Counted from the stretch's first letter, positions 17,399-26,717 are shown. The stretch is 64,000 nt of DNA from Fusobacteriota bacterium (GCA_009773805.1 WTXA01000002.1:124001-188000); one strand, 5' to 3'. Made by a program: numbers and translations. The notes: generated from the sequence alone by a model not told the origin.

Positions 17399-19732
17399 TT
17401 ACCGTATTTCATTTAAATTAAACTTAGGCAATACCTTATTTAAAAATAACTCAACCAGCACAGGATCAAACTGTGTTCCTGCGTTTTTTTGCAATTCTTC
17501 AATTGCATATTCATTTGACATAGCAGGACGATAACTTCTCTCACTAGTCATAGCATCATAGGCATCAGCTATGTTACAAATGCGAGAAACTAATGGGACA
17601 TCCTCTTTGCTCAAGCCTTTAGGATAACCTTTGCCATCCCATCTTTCATGGTGTGACAATACATAATTAGCAATCAAAGACATATCCTTCACAGTACTCA
17701 AAATACGGAAGCCTATTTCAGGGTGTCTTTTTATTTCATAAAATTCACTCTCTGTTAATCTTCCAGGTTTATTAAGGATGTCATTAGCTATAGCGATCTT
17801 TCCAATATCATGGAGTAAACCAAAGGTTTTTAATATTTCAAGTTCTTTTTTGTCAAACTTCAACTCTTTACCAACAGCTACACACAACTCAGAAACTCTT
17901 TTTGAATGAGCTTCTTCCCATGGGCTTTTTCTATTGATGGCTAAGATAATATTGTCAATCACTCGACTTCTAAATTCCTGTCCTTCTATTAACTTATTGG
18001 TGTACATACTATCTTCAGCCTTTTTTGTAATGAACCCTTTTGTCTGTTCCATATCAGTCTTAGTTGCCCATCCAAAAGAAACAGACACATCAATATCCTT
18101 TATTTTTTCATTCTTCATTAATCCCAAGATGCGATCAATTAATTTACCTGCCTGTATACTATCAGTTTTTGGTAATAAAATTATAAACTCGTCTCCTCCA
18201 ACTCTTGCTATAATATCATCTTCTCTACAAGATATTTTCATTATCTCAGCTACTTTTATTAGCAACTCGTCTCCTAAAGCATGTCCGAAAGTATCATTCA
18301 CCAATTTCAACCCATTAACATCACCCATAATTACAGTAAAAGGCAGGTTTCTTTTAGTATCAATACGTTCCATCTCTGCTTCAAAAAAACTTTGATTATA
18401 TAATCCTGTTAAATTATCATGAAAGCTTAGATAAATAATTTCATCTAAGCGTTTTTTCTTTTCTGTATAGTCTCTAAATACCAATACTACCCCAGTAATG
18501 TTATCTTGTTCATCTTTTATTGGCGCTGTACTATCTTCAATTGGTCTTTCAATTCCGTCTTTTGAAATTAATATATTTTGATTAGTCTGCTCTAGAGTAT
18601 CACCTGTCAAAATAACCTTTTGTACCGGATTGTCAGATCTTTCCCTTGTTGTTGCATCAATTATATGAAAAATTTCTTGTATGGATTTCCCCAAAGCTTC
18701 TTCATGATTCCAGCCAGTGAGTTCTTGTGCAACTTTATTTAGAATCAAAACCTTACCCTTTGCATCTACAGAAATAACCCCATCCCCAACTGATAAAAGA
18801 GTAGTTTTAAACAGTTCTTCACTCTTTGAGATTATAGCTTCTTCTCTCATACTAATTAGTGCTAACCCTACCTGGGTAGCATATATTTCTACAATACTAT
18901 CTTTATCAAATTTTTTACCTTTTGCCATTATTATAGTAAAGTCACCTAGCATAAGATTATTTTTCATTATTTTAACTACAACTATTTCTCCAAAACCAAA
19001 ACTTTTTGTCAATAGATCACAAAGAGCCTTCGGTATAACATCACCTGCTAGTTCTTTTAAGGTAGGAAAGTGAGTAACCATTTTTTCTTTTATTTTTTCA
19101 GCTCTTACAGTATCATGGGGCCATTTTTTCTTATCTACTTTCATGCCCATAATATTCATAGCCTTGTTGGCTATCCCTCTATCTCCTGCTATTACCTTTG
19201 TAGTATAGTATTTTCCGTCTTCTTCATATAGGTTGAAGATAGCGAATTTTGCCTCAGCTAGTTTTAGTAAATTGTCCGTAATTATTTGATAGTTATTTTC
19301 TTCTTTTAATCCTTCTAATAACTCTTCAGACATAGATGATAATTTATAGAGGTCATTTATTTTTTTGCGCTCATTTGTAATATCTATAAAAGTTGTAATA
19401 AAGGAACCTTTTTCTGGTGAATATACCTTAACTTTGTACCATCTTTTTAAAGGTTCAGAAAACTGTTCCAATTCTTCACTTCCGCCGTTTATTGCAACAT
19501 TTCCATAAAATTCTATCCAGTTGAATTCGCTTTTTTTTATATCTGGTAGGACTTCTGTTATCTTCTTACCTAAAACATCCGAACGTTTAAGTCCAGTTAG
19601 GTTTTCAAAGGCTGTATTTACTTCAATAAACTCATAATCAATAGGTTTATTGTTATCGTCTAATATTATTTTATGAAAAGCATATCCTAAATGTGATTCA
19701 TTTAAAATTTGCTTATAAAAGTTATCGTTCAT
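17399..19732 (-). CDS. Soluble PAS-GAF-PAS-GGDEF-HD-GYP c-di-GMP enzyme
   Basis: This 777-residue protein has no membrane helices. Order: a PAS domain (about 1-120), a GAF-like sensor region (about 130-295), a second PAS domain (about 300-425), then a diguanylate cyclase domain with intact GGDEF near 509. Last is an HD-GYP domain with LLHDIGKI near 638 and HHERWDGKGYP near 690. Both catalytic signatures are present, so it could both make and break c-di-GMP, switched by its sensor domains. GGGAGG is placed 9 bases before the ATG. It is monocistronic. Confidence 0.9.
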   Translation of the reverse strand: MNDNFYKQILNESHLGYAFHKIILDDNNKPIDYEFIEVNTAFENLTGLKRSDVLGKKITEVLPDIKKSEFNWIEFYGNVAINGGSEELEQFSEPLKRWYKVKVYSPEKGSFITTFIDITNERKKINDLYKLSSMSEELLEGLKEENNYQIITDNLLKLAEAKFAIFNLYEEDGKYYTTKVIAGDRGIANKAMNIMGMKVDKKKWPHDTVRAEKIKEKMVTHFPTLKELAGDVIPKALCDLLTKSFGFGEIVVVKIMKNNLMLGDFTIIMAKGKKFDKDSIVEIYATQVGLALISMREEAIISKSEELFKTTLLSVGDGVISVDAKGKVLILNKVAQELTGWNHEEALGKSIQEIFHIIDATTRERSDNPVQKVILTGDTLEQTNQNILISKDGIERPIEDSTAPIKDEQDNITGVVLVFRDYTEKKKRLDEIIYLSFHDNLTGLYNQSFFEAEMERIDTKRNLPFTVIMGDVNGLKLVNDTFGHALGDELLIKVAEIMKISCREDDIIARVGGDEFIILLPKTDSIQAGKLIDRILGLMKNEKIKDIDVSVSFGWATKTDMEQTKGFITKKAEDSMYTNKLIEGQEFRSRVIDNIILAINRKSPWEEAHSKRVSELCVAVGKELKFDKKELEILKTFGLLHDIGKIAIANDILNKPGRLTESEFYEIKRHPEIGFRILSTVKDMSLIANYVLSHHERWDGKGYPKGLSKEDVPLVSRICNIADAYDAMTSERSYRPAMSNEYAIEELQKNAGTQFDPVLVELFLNKVLPKFNLNEIR

Positions 19733-19848
19733 TTAATATTGCCTCCCATTTGACTTTCCTTTATTCATTTTTATTATGTTCTTTATATCCAGTAATTACA
19801 AGATATATTCAAATTTTTCAAACCTTAAACTTATTAGTTTATTAGTTA

Positions 19849-19877
19849 TTGAAATATTTGAAACTATGGGGTACAAT
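19849..19877 (+). promoter_or_regulatory. Sigma-A type promoter of the PnuC-family gene
   Basis: TTGAAA (19849-19854), exactly 17 bases, then TACAAT (19872-19877). The predicted transcript starts near 19884, giving a leader of about 100 bases that holds the structured element below. Confidence 0.7.
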
Positions 19878-19895
19878 AATGGAAGTTAATTTTGC

Positions 19896-19969
19896 CACCG
19901 GGCATGTGATGCATATAGCATCCGTTATACATCATTAGGTCATAGAAGATGTATGAACGGGTGTTTTTT
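19896..19969 (+). ncRNA. Structured leader RNA with terminator-like end (candidate riboswitch)
   Basis: A closing stem CACC (19896-19899) with GGTG (19960-19963) encloses two hairpins. One is GATGC-ATATA-GCATC (19908-19922). The other is a long arm CGTTATACATC (19923-19933) pairing with GATGTAT-G-AACG (19948-19959). TTTTTT follows directly (19964-19969), then AGGAGG and the ATG of the PnuC-family gene. The shape is a three-way junction whose closure would create an intrinsic terminator, as in off-type riboswitches. I could not match it to a known class; the NAD+-II (pnuC) motif I recall is reported from Lactobacillales and looks different. Confidence 0.5.
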
Positions 19970-19985
19970 CTTTAGGAGGTATTTT

Positions 19986-20672
19986 ATGGTTTTTCGTAAT
20001 CCTTTCAAGGGACTTAGTAGGTTTGAATGGCTTCTTTGGTCTTTTTCTATTGTTATAGTTTCTGGTTCGTTTATTCTTTCAGGTGGTTTTTTTCTTTTAT
20101 CACTTATTGCTTCTCTGGTTGGGGTGACTGCTTTGATTTTTGTAGCAAAGGGTGATGTTTGGGGTCAATTACTGACTGTTTTTTTTAGTCTGTTGTATGC
20201 TGTTGTCTCCTTCAAGTTTAGATACTATGGGGAGATGATTACCTATTTGGGTATGACAGCTCCAATTGCTGTCTTGTCTGTTATCTCTTGGCTTAAACAT
20301 CCCTATTCAGGTACAACTGAAGTTAAGGTTCATCATCTTGCCAAAGGTCAAAGAAAACAAATTGTTCTAATAACTTTAGTTGTTACTTTTGTTTTTTATT
20401 TTATTCTTGCTTATTTTAATACTGCTAATCTTCTTATTAGCACATTATCGGTTGCTACTAGTTTTTCTGCCTCATTTTTGATGCTTTATCGTAGTCCTAT
20501 TTATGCTTTGGCTTTTGGGGTTAATGATCTTGTTTTGATTGTTATGTGGATCCTGGCATCTATGGATGATTTGTCTTATCTTCCTATGGTTGCTTGTTTC
20601 ATTATGTTTCTACTAAACGATATTTATGGGTTCTTTAACTGGGTTAGAATGAAAAAAAGACAGCAGGCATAA
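19986..20672 (+). CDS. pnuC: PnuC family vitamin/nucleoside transporter
   Basis: This protein of about 228 residues has seven or so membrane helices. The C-terminal FLLNDIYGFFNWVRMKKRQ segment contains the N-x4-F-x-N-W substrate motif typical of PnuC transporters (nicotinamide riboside, with relatives for thiamine and riboflavin). A cytoplasmic loop lies near residue 110 (SGTTEVKVHHLAKGQ). ATG at 19986 was chosen because AGGAGG lies 6 bases upstream and the longer frame would start inside the leader hairpin. The leader appears to control expression by attenuation. Nicotinamide riboside is the default guess for substrate. Confidence 0.78.
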   Translation: MVFRNPFKGLSRFEWLLWSFSIVIVSGSFILSGGFFLLSLIASLVGVTALIFVAKGDVWGQLLTVFFSLLYAVVSFKFRYYGEMITYLGMTAPIAVLSVISWLKHPYSGTTEVKVHHLAKGQRKQIVLITLVVTFVFYFILAYFNTANLLISTLSVATSFSASFLMLYRSPIYALAFGVNDLVLIVMWILASMDDLSYLPMVACFIMFLLNDIYGFFNWVRMKKRQQA

Positions 20673-20677
20673 ATAAC

Positions 20678-20712
20678 AAAAAACCAACTCAATTATTATG
20701 AGTTGGTTTTTT
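20678..20712. terminator. Bidirectional intrinsic terminator
   Basis: AAACCAACTCA pairs with TGAGTTGGTTT and runs into a T tract. It separates the PnuC gene from the converging Fe-alcohol dehydrogenase gene. Confidence 0.85.
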
Positions 20713-20737
20713 GTTTTAATTATTTCTACTTATAAAT

Positions 20738-21889
20738 CTACTTCAACATAGCTTCAAATATCTCTTCAATATCCTTCACTTGAGGATTCCTTGGGTTATT
20801 CCTCATTAAGAACATCTTGCAAGACTCCTCAGCAAACTTCAAGATATCAGCCTCATCTGTACCATATTTAATAAAATAATCACAAAGATCAGTAGGAATC
20901 TGTAAATCATCAAGGAGCTCTTCCACCATTAAGACACTAGCCTCAGCAGCCTCACGGAAGGACAAATTACTAACATCAAGACCAAGAGCCTCAGCTATAC
21001 GAGCATACCTTTCAGGTACAGCAATCAAATTATAGGCCATACCATAAGGAAGCCCCACAGCATTAGACAAACCATGAGGAATGTCATAATAGCTAGATAA
21101 TGGACCACTCATAGCATGAACAACCCCAAGACCACTTTGATCCATAGCAAGACCAGCCATAGCAGCAGCAATAGCTACCTTCTCCCTGGCAACAAGATCA
21201 GTACCATTAGCAAAAGCCCTAGGTAAATATTCAGCCAGGATAGCAATAGCCTCTAAAGCAAGAGCATCAGTAAAAGCCTGATGGTTTTTTCCTACATAAG
21301 CTTCAATAGCATGGGTCAAGGCATCCACCCCAGTAGTAGCAGTTAGTGCTGGAGGAAGACTTACCATAAGTTCAGGATCCAGTAGGGCAGCCTTTGCAAA
21401 AAAGAAATCCCCACCAGTACCCTTCTTAGTATTACGGTCAATAATAACTGAAGTCTTAGTAACCTCAGAACCAGTACCAGCAGTAGTAGGAATAGCAATA
21501 TATGTTAGAGGTGGATTAGTTGGTTGTTTCATATTCCACTGGTAATCTTCCCATTCACCTTCGTTTGTAGCTAACATAGCTACTACCTTAGCAACATCCA
21601 TAGGACTACCACCACCAAGACAAACTACTACACTAGCACCCATGCCCTCTACAAAAGCACGACACTTATTAACCACCTCAGCATGAGGATTAGCTGGTAC
21701 TTCATCAAAGATCTCTGAAGTGGCTCCAATTCCTTCTAAGACCTTAACAACTATATCTGCAAGACCTAGCTTAACTAATGGGCCATCAGTTATTAGAGCA
21801 ACCTTATCCCCAGCTTTAACAAACCTTTTTAACTCCACTAAACAACCAGGACCTGATATAACCTCTGTTGGTAATAAAAATCTATTCAT
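20738..21889 (-). CDS. Iron-containing alcohol dehydrogenase
   Basis: This 383-residue member of the Fe-ADH (type III) family has a coenzyme-binding GGGSPMDVAK and the metal ligands D and H in GVDALTHAIEAY (about 186), H in VVHAMSGPL (about 257) and H in DIPHG (about 271). The histidine usually found four residues after the third ligand (HxxxH) is glycine here. That residue helps catalysis in FucO-type enzymes, so the substrate range may be unusual. It is the last gene of the LacI-controlled operon, 44 bases after the regulator, and likely reduces the aldehyde handled by the co-encoded aldehyde dehydrogenase. Confidence 0.85.
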   Translation of the reverse strand: MNRFLLPTEVISGPGCLVELKRFVKAGDKVALITDGPLVKLGLADIVVKVLEGIGATSEIFDEVPANPHAEVVNKCRAFVEGMGASVVVCLGGGSPMDVAKVVAMLATNEGEWEDYQWNMKQPTNPPLTYIAIPTTAGTGSEVTKTSVIIDRNTKKGTGGDFFFAKAALLDPELMVSLPPALTATTGVDALTHAIEAYVGKNHQAFTDALALEAIAILAEYLPRAFANGTDLVAREKVAIAAAMAGLAMDQSGLGVVHAMSGPLSSYYDIPHGLSNAVGLPYGMAYNLIAVPERYARIAEALGLDVSNLSFREAAEASVLMVEELLDDLQIPTDLCDYFIKYGTDEADILKFAEESCKMFLMRNNPRNPQVKDIEEIFEAMLK

Positions 21890-21933
21890 TACAATTTACC
21901 TCACTTTCTTTTACTTCATCATTTCTTCATTTC

Positions 21934-22941
21934 TTACTCTTTATTCCGTACACTCTCATTGATCAATAATTCTGTAGTTAGAATATCCATTTGAATTGGC
22001 AGCTCAGGATTTTTTAACCTATTTAAAATCTGCTTGGCTGCTGCAATTCCTAATTGTTCTGGCTTGTAGTCAAGAGTTGTTAGTGAGGGTTGATAAAAGG
22101 CACTAAACCTAGCATCATTAAAACCCACTACACTAATATCATCAGGTACTACAAGACCTAAATCATGAGCTGCTCGCATACCACCTAAAGCCATCACGTC
22201 AGATAAGTAGACAACCACCTTAGGTTTTCTTTTTCTACCTAGTAACAAATTCATAGACTCATAACCATCCTCAGCTCTCCAGTTACTATAGAGGACATTA
22301 GCAGGACTTAGTTCTAAGCCCATCTCCTCCAGTACCTGTTCACACTGACCAATACGAAGTCTGGAAAAACTATCCTCTTTACCATAAACTATAGCAATAT
22401 CCTCCATCATAAAATCAGAGTTTAGGAGGTAGGTGAATAACTTCCGATAAGCGTCAATACCATCTACTAGGACCTGATCTATGTCAGTTCTTTTAGCTCT
22501 GCTTTCTACAAAGACTACTGGCATTAGATCACGTAAAGCCTCCATCCGTTCTTTGGCACTACCATGACAAAAGATAACCCCATCAGTCATCCTCTCTTGC
22601 AAGAGATAGAAATAGTCCCTCTCATTAGCATAGTTCTCACTAGAATCTAAGACTAGAAGACTATAGTTCCTCTCTGTTAGGTACTGCATAGCTCCACGAA
22701 TGATTTCTGCCATGGTGGAAGATTCTACGTTAGGTACTACTAAGGAGATAGTTCTAGACTTAGTGTCATTTAAGGCTCTAGCAATAGGACTCGGCTTATA
22801 GCCCAGCTCTTTTGCTGCAGCCATGACTTTTTCTACAGTCTCAGCTCCAGCCTGTTCCGGCTTATTAAACACTCTAGAGACAGTAGTCTTACCTACCCCT
22901 GCTAGTCTAGCCACATCCATTATGGTAGCTTTTTTATTCAT
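21934..22941 (-). CDS. LacI family transcriptional regulator
   Basis: This protein of about 335 residues has an N-terminal LacI helix-turn-helix (TIMDVARLAGVGKTTVSRV) and hinge helix (SPIARALNDTKSRTISLVVP), then a periplasmic-binding-protein-like effector domain (FLLNSDFMMEDIAIVYGK, LSDVMALGGMRAAHDLG, DISVVGFNDARFSAFYQPSL). ATG at 22941 follows AGAGGAG by 5 bases; the longer frame upstream has no support. The gene is embedded in the catabolic operon between the aldehyde and alcohol dehydrogenases. The likely target is the 18-bp palindrome at 25734-25751. The effector is presumably the amidohydrolase substrate or product. Confidence 0.88.
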   Translation of the reverse strand: MNKKATIMDVARLAGVGKTTVSRVFNKPEQAGAETVEKVMAAAKELGYKPSPIARALNDTKSRTISLVVPNVESSTMAEIIRGAMQYLTERNYSLLVLDSSENYANERDYFYLLQERMTDGVIFCHGSAKERMEALRDLMPVVFVESRAKRTDIDQVLVDGIDAYRKLFTYLLNSDFMMEDIAIVYGKEDSFSRLRIGQCEQVLEEMGLELSPANVLYSNWRAEDGYESMNLLLGRKRKPKVVVYLSDVMALGGMRAAHDLGLVVPDDISVVGFNDARFSAFYQPSLTTLDYKPEQLGIAAAKQILNRLKNPELPIQMDILTTELLINESVRNKE

Positions 22942-22952
22942 CGAATCTCCTC

Positions 22953-24416
22953 TTAAACACCTGGAGCATAATCTATGCACACATGTTTAACTTCAGTAAA
23001 CTTATTTATTCCCTCAATACCACCGGCTCTGTCTATTCCGCTTTCCTTATAGCCTCCTGTTTCACACTCAGGCATTAGTCTGTTATAGCAATTGACCCAG
23101 GTAGTACCAGCTCTCATTTTTCTACTGACTCTCATAGCTCTATTGATATCTTTAGTCCAGACACCAGCAGCTAGACCAAAACGGGTTCCGTTAGCATAGT
23201 GAACAGCTTCTTCCTCAGTCTTAAAGGTCTGGATACAAAGTACTGGTCCAAAGATTTCTTCTTGTACTAAGGATGACTCAAAAGGTAAATTTAAGAAAAT
23301 GGTTGGGGCTATAAAGTAGCCTTTATCTAAACCACTCTCAAGTAAACGATAACCACCAGTTAGTAGTTCACCTTCCGCCTTACCTAGTTCAATGTATTTA
23401 AGTACTGTTTCCATTTGAACAGGTGTATTCATAGCTCCCATTTCTGTTGCTTGATCTAGTGGGTTACCCACTACTAGGGCTTCAGTCATAGTTTTCAACC
23501 TTGCAATAAAGTCCTCGGCAATAGACTCCTCAACCAGAATCCTTGATGCAGAGGTACAAAGTTGTCCTGCATTGGTGAAGATGCTTTTTAAAGCATATGG
23601 TAGGGCCTTCTCCAAATCAGCATCTGCAAAGATTATGCTGGCTGATTTGCCCCCTAACTCTAATGATAACTTCTTCATGGTATCTGCAGCTTGTCCCATT
23701 ATATCTTTACCTACTTCAACACTGCCGGTGAAGTCGATCATGTCTACATCTTGATGTTTAACTAAAGCATTGCCTATTAGGGAGCCTCTGCCACAAATGG
23801 CATTTACTACTCCAGCAGGAAACTCAGAAATACCCTCCAATAAAGCAATTACCTTCATGGTAATGCCTGAGGTTTGTTCAGCTGATTTAACTATGCAGGT
23901 GTTGCCAGCAGCTAGTGCTGGGGCCATGTCTCTCATTAGGAGGGTTATTGGATAGTTCCAAGGTACAATTACTCCGATAACACCTACTGGTTCTCTTACA
24001 AGTATGGAGGTGGTGTATTCATCTATTGAGGTGGTTGAGCCATAAAGTGTACGACAGGCTCCGGCATAGTATTCCAAATAGCCGATGGCTCCCATCATTT
24101 CTCCAAAAGATTCCTTGTATGGTTTCCCAACTTGCCAACTTAGGGCAGTGGCTAGTTCGTTGATGTTCTCTTTAATCTTAGCAGCCCAGTTTAGTAGGGC
24201 TTTGGAGCGTTTTCTTGGGTTATTGGCCCAGTCTGCAGTTTCAAAGGCTAACTTGGCCACTTCAACAGCAACTTCCACATCCTCTAACCCTGACATTGGG
24301 CATTTGGATACAGCTGAACCGTCGATGGTGGAGTATTGTTCTTTGTATTCACCACTTTTTGGTTCTACCCACTCTCCACCTACATAGTTTTGATAACTTC
24401 CGATTACATAGTTCAT
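22953..24416 (-). CDS. NAD(P)-dependent aldehyde dehydrogenase
   Basis: This 487-residue ALDH superfamily enzyme has WNYPITLLMRDMAPALAAGN near 150 and FTGSVEVGKDI near 230. The catalytic glutamate lies in LELGGKSAS (about 252), the catalytic cysteine in NAGQLCTSASR (about 288), and EEIFGPVL near 385. It is closest in style to betaine-aldehyde and aminobutyraldehyde dehydrogenases, so the substrate may be an amino-aldehyde; that is inference. AAAGGAG precedes the ATG, 30 bases after the amidohydrolase gene. Confidence 0.88.
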   Translation of the reverse strand: MNYVIGSYQNYVGGEWVEPKSGEYKEQYSTIDGSAVSKCPMSGLEDVEVAVEVAKLAFETADWANNPRKRSKALLNWAAKIKENINELATALSWQVGKPYKESFGEMMGAIGYLEYYAGACRTLYGSTTSIDEYTTSILVREPVGVIGVIVPWNYPITLLMRDMAPALAAGNTCIVKSAEQTSGITMKVIALLEGISEFPAGVVNAICGRGSLIGNALVKHQDVDMIDFTGSVEVGKDIMGQAADTMKKLSLELGGKSASIIFADADLEKALPYALKSIFTNAGQLCTSASRILVEESIAEDFIARLKTMTEALVVGNPLDQATEMGAMNTPVQMETVLKYIELGKAEGELLTGGYRLLESGLDKGYFIAPTIFLNLPFESSLVQEEIFGPVLCIQTFKTEEEAVHYANGTRFGLAAGVWTKDINRAMRVSRKMRAGTTWVNCYNRLMPECETGGYKESGIDRAGGIEGINKFTEVKHVCIDYAPGV

Positions 24417-24446
24417 TTCTTTAGCTCCTTTCGTTTATCATATTAA

Positions 24447-25694
24447 TTAAAAAACAATTTCTGATATTTTGGTATTTTTGGCTACTACTTTTCCTTTTTT
24501 GATTACGTAGTTTCTGGTTGCTTGGTTTGTTAATGCTTCTGCTACACTACATTCATCAAAGATTACTAGGTCTGCTTGTTTTCCTACTCCCATACCATAG
24601 TCTTCTAACAAGAGAGCCTTGGCAGGGTTGACTGTGCCCATTTTGAAGATGGTTTCTAGGTCTGTTTTGGTTACCATTTGGGCTACTTGGGCTGTTAGTA
24701 GTCCTTCTTCTAGCATGTCTCCATTGCCAATTGGGCGGAAGACGTCTCTTATGTTGTCTGAAGCGTAGGAGATGTTTACTCCTGCTTCTAGGAATTCTCT
24801 TATTCTGGTTGTTCCTCTTCTTATTGGTTGTTTGTCGATTCTTCCCATTAGGTAGAGGTTACAGGAGGGTAGGGTTATGATATTTAATTTAGCAACTCTA
24901 GCTTTTTCAATTACTCTTGTTGCTGTTTCTTCGTCTACTGCGTTTAGGGCTGTTACGTGTCCGCAGCTTACTTTTCCCTGGTACCCATACTTGATTGTCA
25001 GGTCGGCTATTTGTTCGAAGTTTCTAACATCAGGTTGGTCTGATTCGTTGACGTGGAAGTCTATTGGTAGATTGTACTTGACTGCCATGGCAAAGGTTTT
25101 TTCGGTTAGTTCTTCCCAGTTGTCGTGGAGGAATGGTGCTCCTCCTAGGAAGTCTAGCATGTTGTTCTTGCAGGCATAGTCCAGTAGTTCAAACCTCTTG
25201 TCCTGTTCAACCCTACCATCATAGAAGGAGGGTAGTGAGGTAATCTTGATGTCAACAAAATCCCTTAACTCCTCTTTTAGCTCGTTGAGGGCTTCTACTC
25301 CATAGAGGTCAGTGCCTGCTTCTATGTTGACGTGGGTTCTTAGTGTTGTGGTTCCTGCTTGGACTGATTGTCTGGCTGCAGCTTTTGCTCTTTTCTTGAT
25401 GTCTGCTTTCCATTCTTGTCCGTTCATTTTGGTGCTGTAGTTGATGAATTCTTCTATGGCTTCGTCTAGGGTTTTGGTTTCTTTATCTCCTAGCGTTAGG
25501 GTTTTGTCGTAGTGCATGTGGGAGTCTACGAAGCCTGGGGTTACCAGCCTTCCACCTGCCATTATTGTTTTTATTCCTGCTTCTGCAGGTATATCATCGC
25601 TTATTTCAGTTATTTTCCCATCTAAAATTCCTATGTCTTTGGTCATTCCTGTATCGTCTATTGTTGCGTTTTTGATTAGTAGGTCGTATGTCAT
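24447..25694 (-). CDS. Cytosine deaminase-like (CodA/AtzC) amidohydrolase
   Basis: This protein of about 415 residues belongs to the cytosine deaminase-like branch of the amidohydrolase superfamily. It has an N-terminal beta domain (LLIKNATIDD), metal ligands in VDSHMHYDK, FHVNESD and CGHVTAL, and a catalytic Asp region SYASDNIRDVFRPIGNG. The family includes enzymes for cytosine, isocytosine, creatinine and N-isopropylammelide. The dehydrogenases downstream suggest that the cleaved product yields an aldehyde or alcohol. ATG at 25694 is preferred because AAGGATG lies upstream and the longer frame would start within the terminator of the neighbouring gene. First gene of the LacI-controlled operon. 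Confidence 0.8.
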   Translation of the reverse strand: MTYDLLIKNATIDDTGMTKDIGILDGKITEISDDIPAEAGIKTIMAGGRLVTPGFVDSHMHYDKTLTLGDKETKTLDEAIEEFINYSTKMNGQEWKADIKKRAKAAARQSVQAGTTTLRTHVNIEAGTDLYGVEALNELKEELRDFVDIKITSLPSFYDGRVEQDKRFELLDYACKNNMLDFLGGAPFLHDNWEELTEKTFAMAVKYNLPIDFHVNESDQPDVRNFEQIADLTIKYGYQGKVSCGHVTALNAVDEETATRVIEKARVAKLNIITLPSCNLYLMGRIDKQPIRRGTTRIREFLEAGVNISYASDNIRDVFRPIGNGDMLEEGLLTAQVAQMVTKTDLETIFKMGTVNPAKALLLEDYGMGVGKQADLVIFDECSVAEALTNQATRNYVIKKGKVVAKNTKISEIVF

Positions 25695-25733
25695 ATTTTT
25701 ATCATCCTTCTTTTTGCATGTTATTGCATATTT

Positions 25734-25785
25734 TATGGAACCGGTTCCATAGTTTAATTTTAGCTTATGGGGATGTATATTGCAA
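25734..25785 (-). promoter_or_regulatory. Promoter with 18-bp palindromic LacI-type operator
   Basis: On the minus strand, TTGCAA (25780-25785), a 17-base spacer and TAAAAT (25757-25762) form a promoter. Four bases downstream lies the perfect palindrome TATGGAACCGGTTCCATA (25734-25751), with the central CG typical of LacI-family operators. It covers the expected transcription start, so binding would block initiation of the operon. Confidence 0.8.
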
Positions 25786-25800
25786 GGTGAATTTGATATA

Positions 25801-25839
25801 AAAAAACATGGAAGCGAGATTATTTCTTCCATGTTTTTT
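25801..25839 (-). terminator. Intrinsic terminator of the 25.8-28.9 kb operon
   Basis: A 14-base-pair stem (AAAAAACATGGAAG with CTTCCATGTTTTTT) lies just past the stop of the gene at 25850 and upstream of the LacI-controlled promoter. Confidence 0.85.
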
Positions 25840-25849
25840 ATAATGTAAT

Positions 25850-26689
25850 TTATTTTTTGAATGATAATTCATTCTTTTTAATGTATTTGTTATAGTCATC
25901 TATACATACATCACCTGTTAAGAATAATTCTCCTTCTATTATGTTTCCTATACCAAATCTCTTCATTCCATTTAGAAAATCTCTAGTAAAGAATATTGGT
26001 AATTTTCCAAAATCAGTATTAATTAAAGCACTATAGTATGTTGGAAAATCTGTATCAAACATGTTTAAATTATAGGAGTTTGAAGATTCAATAGTTCCTT
26101 TATATGCAAGTATATTATCTTTGAAGTGGTCTTTGTTTGCTATTTCTTCATCTGATAAGAATGCATTGTTATTAATTATCAGGTGAAGGGGCATTAGGCC
26201 TCCATCAGCAATCATGTTTCTTTTGCCTTCTTTAGACAAGGGAATAGATTTCTCATAATCATTTTCGGTTTCATGTATAGCACCATTTATGGCAAAGGCA
26301 CTTACTTGGGCTTCAAATATGTCACCTTCTTTTAGTTGTTTTCCTAAGACTGCTTCATTAACCAATCTTATTATGAAACCTCCTAATCCGTTTTCATCTG
26401 ATACCATGTATGTATTAGAAAAATCACTTAGTGCATTTATGATTTTCAATTTCCATACACTGCCTGAAGTATGATGGAAAAACATATTTTCTAAATTTAT
26501 TTTATTGTCTTCTTGGGTTGTTTCTATTATTAATTGTAGTGCCCTGTCTTCTTGAGGATAAAAGTTATAATATCCCTTGTTTCCTATTTCTACTTTTTCT
26601 TGAGCTTCGGTTAGTATGAATTTATATATGTTGTCTAGCATACTATCCTCTAGTTCTAATATGTATTCTCTAAACAAGTATCTATCCAT
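25850..26689 (-). CDS. Hypothetical protein, last gene of an uncharacterised four-gene cluster
   Basis: The protein has 279 residues and no recognised motif, no signal peptide and no membrane helix. It is acidic, with short beta-rich stretches (FEAQVSAFAINGAIHETE; GEGN-like IGNIIEGELFLTGDV) that recall an OB-like or SH3-like regulatory domain. The ribosome binding site AAAAGGGAGA is good. It lies 28 bases downstream of the alarmone-hydrolase-like gene, so it likely works with that gene and the 499-residue protein further upstream. I cannot assign a function. Confidence 0.6.
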   Translation of the reverse strand: MDRYLFREYILELEDSMLDNIYKFILTEAQEKVEIGNKGYYNFYPQEDRALQLIIETTQEDNKINLENMFFHHTSGSVWKLKIINALSDFSNTYMVSDENGLGGFIIRLVNEAVLGKQLKEGDIFEAQVSAFAINGAIHETENDYEKSIPLSKEGKRNMIADGGLMPLHLIINNNAFLSDEEIANKDHFKDNILAYKGTIESSNSYNLNMFDTDFPTYYSALINTDFGKLPIFFTRDFLNGMKRFGIGNIIEGELFLTGDVCIDDYNKYIKKNELSFKK

Positions 26690-26717
26690 TTCATTCTCCC
26701 TTTTAAAGAATATTATT

